Source of the DNA: Limisphaerales bacterium
Lineage (GTDB): Bacteria; Verrucomicrobiota; Verrucomicrobiia; Limisphaerales; PALSA-1396
Reading direction: 5' to 3'
Assembly: GCA_003140275.1 (NCBI GenBank)
Contig: PLJQ01000202.1
Span: 1 to 7,428, forward strand
Length of the DNA: 7,428 bases
This document shows, in pieces, positions 5,770-7,428 of the stretch (the first letter of the stretch is position 1; each line of letters begins with the position of its first letter). The translations under genes and the position numbers were made by a program. The notes below the pieces were generated by a model. That model saw only the letters and a program-made list of their open reading frames with translations, did not search any database and was not told the DNA's origin.

Positions 5770-5800
5770 ATTCTACAGAAGGAAACGAAGGGAACGAAGA
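5770..5800. repeat. Right 31-base inverted repeat of the GxxExxY cassette
   Basis: This repeat begins ATTCTACAGAAGGAAACG one base after the stop codon at 5768 and is the reverse-complement partner of 5326-5356 (27 of 31 positions). The two arms fit the coding region almost exactly, leaving 7 bases on the left and 1 on the right. Confidence 0.85.
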
Positions 5801-6003
5801 GGCAGGTCGCAAGCCGTGCCAGCGCGGCTCGTCTGTTCCCCCCATGCATGGCCCAGACTGCACCTTCATTGTAAATGTTATTGATTGCCGCGGCCTGACC
5901 GGGAGTGCCTTGAGAACGGCCACGCCAGGGGGAATTATTTATTTGTAACGGGCTTGAAGGGATCTCGATCCGGCGCTGGTTGTGCGCGGGTTGGAGAACC
6001 GCG

Positions 6004-6031
6004 TTGCACTACTTCCGCCGGATGCTATAAC
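6004..6031 (+). promoter_or_regulatory. Candidate promoter of the SDR gene
   Basis: TATAAC (6026-6031) matches the -10 consensus at 5 of 6 positions. A weak -35-like TTGCAC (6004-6009) lies 16 bases upstream. The -10 box ends 9 bases before the ATG at 6041, predicting a leader of only a few bases or none, as for the RM gene. No Shine-Dalgarno sequence is seen before this ATG. Confidence 0.4.
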
Positions 6032-6040
6032 TCGCCCAGC

Positions 6041-6799
6041 ATGAACCACCAAAAGCTCCAGGGAAAAACCGCCTTGATCACCGGCGCGAGCAAAGGACTC
6101 GGCAAAGCCATGGCGCTCGCCCTGGCCGAAGCCGGCGCCAGGCTCGCCCTGGTCGCGCGCAATCTCGAACAACTCAACGCGACCGCCGCCGCCGTGCGCG
6201 AACTCGGTGCCGAGGCCGCCGTCTATCAGGTGGACGTGACCGACGAGACCCAGATCGCGCGACTCGCAGAAGCCGTCGCCGGAAGATTCGGCGGGTTGCA
6301 AATCCTCATCAACAATGCCGGCATCAACATCCGCAAGTCCGTCACCGATTTCACGCTCGACGAATGGCGGCAGGTGATGGACACGAACCTCACCAGCGTG
6401 TTCCTGATGTGCCGGGCGTTCGTCCCGCAAATGAAGGGCCAAAGCTATGGCCGCATCATCAACCTGACCTCCATCATGAGTCATGTTTCCATCGCCGGCC
6501 GTACTGCCTATTCCGCCAGCAAGACCGGGTTGCTGGGCTTCACCCGCGCCCTTGCGCTGGAGCTGGCGCCGGAAAAAATCACCGTCAACGGCATCAGCCC
6601 CGGCCCGTTCGCGACGGAAATGAACGCGGCGCTGATGCAGAATGCTGAACTCAGCCAGCAGTTCCTCGCCAGACTTCCGCTGGGCCGTTGGGGCAAAGTG
6701 GAGGAAGTCGGTCAACTCGCCGTGTACCTCTGCGCCGAAGACGCCGGCTTCATCACGGGCACGGATATCCTCATTGATGGCGGCTGGACGGCCCAGTGA
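6041..6799 (+). CDS. Short-chain dehydrogenase/reductase (SDR), gluconate 5-dehydrogenase-like
   Basis: This 252-residue protein is a classical SDR oxidoreductase. It has the cofactor-binding TGASKGLG (14-21), the NNAG motif (91-94), and the catalytic set N116, S144, Y157 and K161 (YSASK), followed by the PG motif at 187-188 and the C-terminal IDGGW. Length is normal for the family. K18 in the glycine loop and R40 after the second strand favour NADP(H) over NAD(H), by family rule. Overall similarity suggests the branch of gluconate 5-dehydrogenase, 2-deoxy-gluconate 3-dehydrogenase or 3-oxoacyl-ACP reductase; the substrate cannot be fixed from sequence alone. The start at 6041 gives the standard short N-terminus (MNHQKLQGKTALITGA); an upstream ATG at 5885 would add 52 residues unlike the family. 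The gene is single and convergent with the small gene at 7107-6883. Confidence 0.93.
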   Translation: MNHQKLQGKTALITGASKGLGKAMALALAEAGARLALVARNLEQLNATAAAVRELGAEAAVYQVDVTDETQIARLAEAVAGRFGGLQILINNAGINIRKSVTDFTLDEWRQVMDTNLTSVFLMCRAFVPQMKGQSYGRIINLTSIMSHVSIAGRTAYSASKTGLLGFTRALALELAPEKITVNGISPGPFATEMNAALMQNAELSQQFLARLPLGRWGKVEEVGQLAVYLCAEDAGFITGTDILIDGGWTAQ

Positions 6800-6851
6800 A
6801 TTGGACCCCGGCGAGGCCGGATCAACGCAAGGCGATCGAAGAAAGGAAACT

Positions 6852-6876
6852 GGCCGGCCCGGGCGGCCGACCGGCC
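6852..6876. terminator. GC-rich hairpin between convergent genes
   Basis: GGCCGG (6852-6857) and CCGGCC (6871-6876) form a perfect 6-bp stem around a 13-base loop. It lies 52 bases after the SDR stop and 6 bases from the stop of the opposing small gene. A smaller stem, CCGGC/GCCGG (6808-6820), sits closer to the SDR. Neither has a proper T tract, so termination by either is only a possibility. Confidence 0.35.
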
Positions 6877-6882
6877 TTCCGG

Positions 6883-7107
6883 CTAGGCTTTAACGAGGAC
6901 CGCCTTGTTCTTTTTCAGATATTCCTCCACGGTCACTTTGCTGCTGCAGGAGTTGGGGACGCGGACGGCGTCCGGCTTGCCCAGCTTGTAATGCACCAGC
7001 AATTTGCCAATCATTCCAACCTGGAGATTCGCTTCCGCCATGCGCCAGACCTGACCGGTTACCAGTGGCCGCACACGAGTGCGGCGCGTCGTTTTGATTT
7101 TCTTCAC
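6883..7107 (-). CDS. Small hypothetical protein (74 residues)
   Basis: I choose the GTG at 7107-7105 as start because AGGA lies 6 bases upstream of it. A farther ATG at 7347 would translate the palindromic repeats and give a low-complexity Pro/Arg-rich extension. The protein is basic: KKIKTTRRTRVRP, then VTGQVWRMAEANLQVGMIGK, then LLVHYKLGKPDAVRVPNS, a Ser-Ser-Lys step and a closing helix VEEYLKKNKAVLVKA. I remember small proteins of this kind (LVTGQ-W-M---NLQIG-VGK-LVHYK) in verrucomicrobial genomes with no assigned function. There is no signal peptide or membrane segment. It may bind nucleic acid given its charge, but that is a guess. It converges with the SDR gene, 83 bases from its stop. 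Confidence 0.7.
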   Translation of the reverse strand: MKKIKTTRRTRVRPLVTGQVWRMAEANLQVGMIGKLLVHYKLGKPDAVRVPNSCSSKVTVEEYLKKNKAVLVKA

Positions 7108-7267
7108 GACTGATCCTGCGCCGGAATCTTCAATTAAGCCAGCTAAATCGCAGTGCGATGGGAGACTGATACGTCTTGCGTCCGTCTCGTGTTGGCCAGT
7201 TGCCGGACTTTGTTTCCAAAGCGCGGGCGATCGACCCCGTGACGGACAACGATTCTTTCTCTCCTTG

Positions 7268-7287
7268 CCTGCCTGCCGGCAGGCAGG
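7268..7287. repeat. 20-base perfect palindrome
   Basis: CCTGCCTGCCGGCAGGCAGG is its own reverse complement and is built from the repeated unit CCTG. Such CCTGCC/GGCAGG palindromes are scattered in many environmental bacterial genomes as REP-like sequences. It lies about 160 bases upstream of the small gene at 7107. Confidence 0.85.
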
Positions 7288-7297
7288 GAGGAGAGGG

Positions 7298-7323
7298 CCG
7301 CCTGCCCGCCGATTGGCAGGCGG
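7298..7323. repeat. Perfect 9-bp stem hairpin next to the palindrome
   Basis: CCGCCTGCC (7298-7306) pairs perfectly with GGCAGGCGG (7315-7323) around an 8-base loop, CGCCGATT. It shares the core CCTGCC/GGCAGG with the palindrome 10 bases to its left, so the two form a paired REP-like unit. Confidence 0.8.
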
Positions 7324-7428
7324 GGGGTGAGGACGTGCGTTCATCAAACTGGCTTTTACGAAGGCTCGAATGAAGAGGGTCGTTTTGTTGGCTCGCCCTC
7401 ACCTTGATCCTAGCAGCCTGTCGGACTT

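Larger units (their letters stand above)
7108..7428. other. Non-coding right end with hairpin repeats
   Basis: No convincing gene is seen in these 321 bases. Reading frames here run through palindromic repeats and give Pro/Arg/Cys-rich peptides (for example LPACRQAG on both strands), which is what the palindrome itself dictates. The stretch holds a 20-base perfect palindrome, a neighbouring hairpin, and a sequence at the very end (CAGCCTGTCGGACTT) that may be the edge of a mobile element. Confidence 0.6.

Noticed and set aside
5373..5849. Minus-strand reading frame of 158 codons across the GxxExxY gene
   Set aside because: It is antisense to a recognised family protein, and its N-terminal CLFVPFVSFC comes from the inverted repeat.
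5939..6715. Minus-strand reading frame of 258 codons opposite the SDR gene
   Set aside because: It is antisense to a complete SDR with all catalytic motifs; the translation is Gly/Asp/His-rich with no motif.
7108..7347. N-terminal extension of the small gene to an ATG at 7347
   Set aside because: It would translate the REP-like palindromes (LPACRQAG) and lacks the AGGA-GTG support found at 7107.

Overview
The window looks like an accessory stretch of a moderately GC-rich bacterial chromosome. My best guess is a verrucomicrobial genome (Pedosphaera/Limisphaerales-like). This rests on remembered family resemblance only: a small protein beginning MTRNGKIARLPRHLREQLNR, a small protein with the segment VTGQVWRMAEANLQVG, a GxxExxY protein, and abundant short palindromic repeats. 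No rRNA, tRNA or marker gene is present to confirm it.

Layout. Positions 1-1600 hold three minus-strand genes: the cut-off N-terminus of a small hypothetical protein (110 to <1), a single-HTH excisionase-like protein (533-192), and a 245-residue protein with three consecutive excisionase/MerR-type HTH units (1600-863). The 329-base gap between the two HTH genes contains a near-perfect inverted repeat (operator-like) and two hairpins. Positions 1685-5074, minus strand, encode one large type IIG (Eco57I-like) restriction-modification enzyme with nuclease, N6-adenine methyltransferase and target-recognition regions in a single chain. Divergent from it, 5364-5768 encodes a GxxExxY family protein enclosed by 31-base inverted repeats. 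Then comes a plus-strand short-chain dehydrogenase/reductase (6041-6799), convergent with a small minus-strand hypothetical gene (7107-6883). The right end (7108-7428) carries strong hairpin repeats and no convincing gene.

Most notable observation. The type IIG gene is interrupted by three copies of one palindromic element (about 69, 69 and 93 bases) that stay open and in frame, so they add 23, 23 and 31 residues to the protein. All three fall between conserved enzyme blocks. A fourth, one-armed copy sits 3 bases after the stop codon. This resembles the protein-coding palindromic elements described in Rickettsia, here in an unrelated type of genome and three times in one gene.

How the genes relate. 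The RM enzyme needs no separate specificity or methylase gene and can act alone. The HTH genes look like excisionase/regulator proteins of a mobile or accessory region, but no integrase is visible. The SDR is probably ordinary metabolism. The inverted repeats around the GxxExxY gene suggest a transferable cassette. Several genes have a -10-like box only 7-9 bases before the start codon, which suggests very short or absent 5' leaders.
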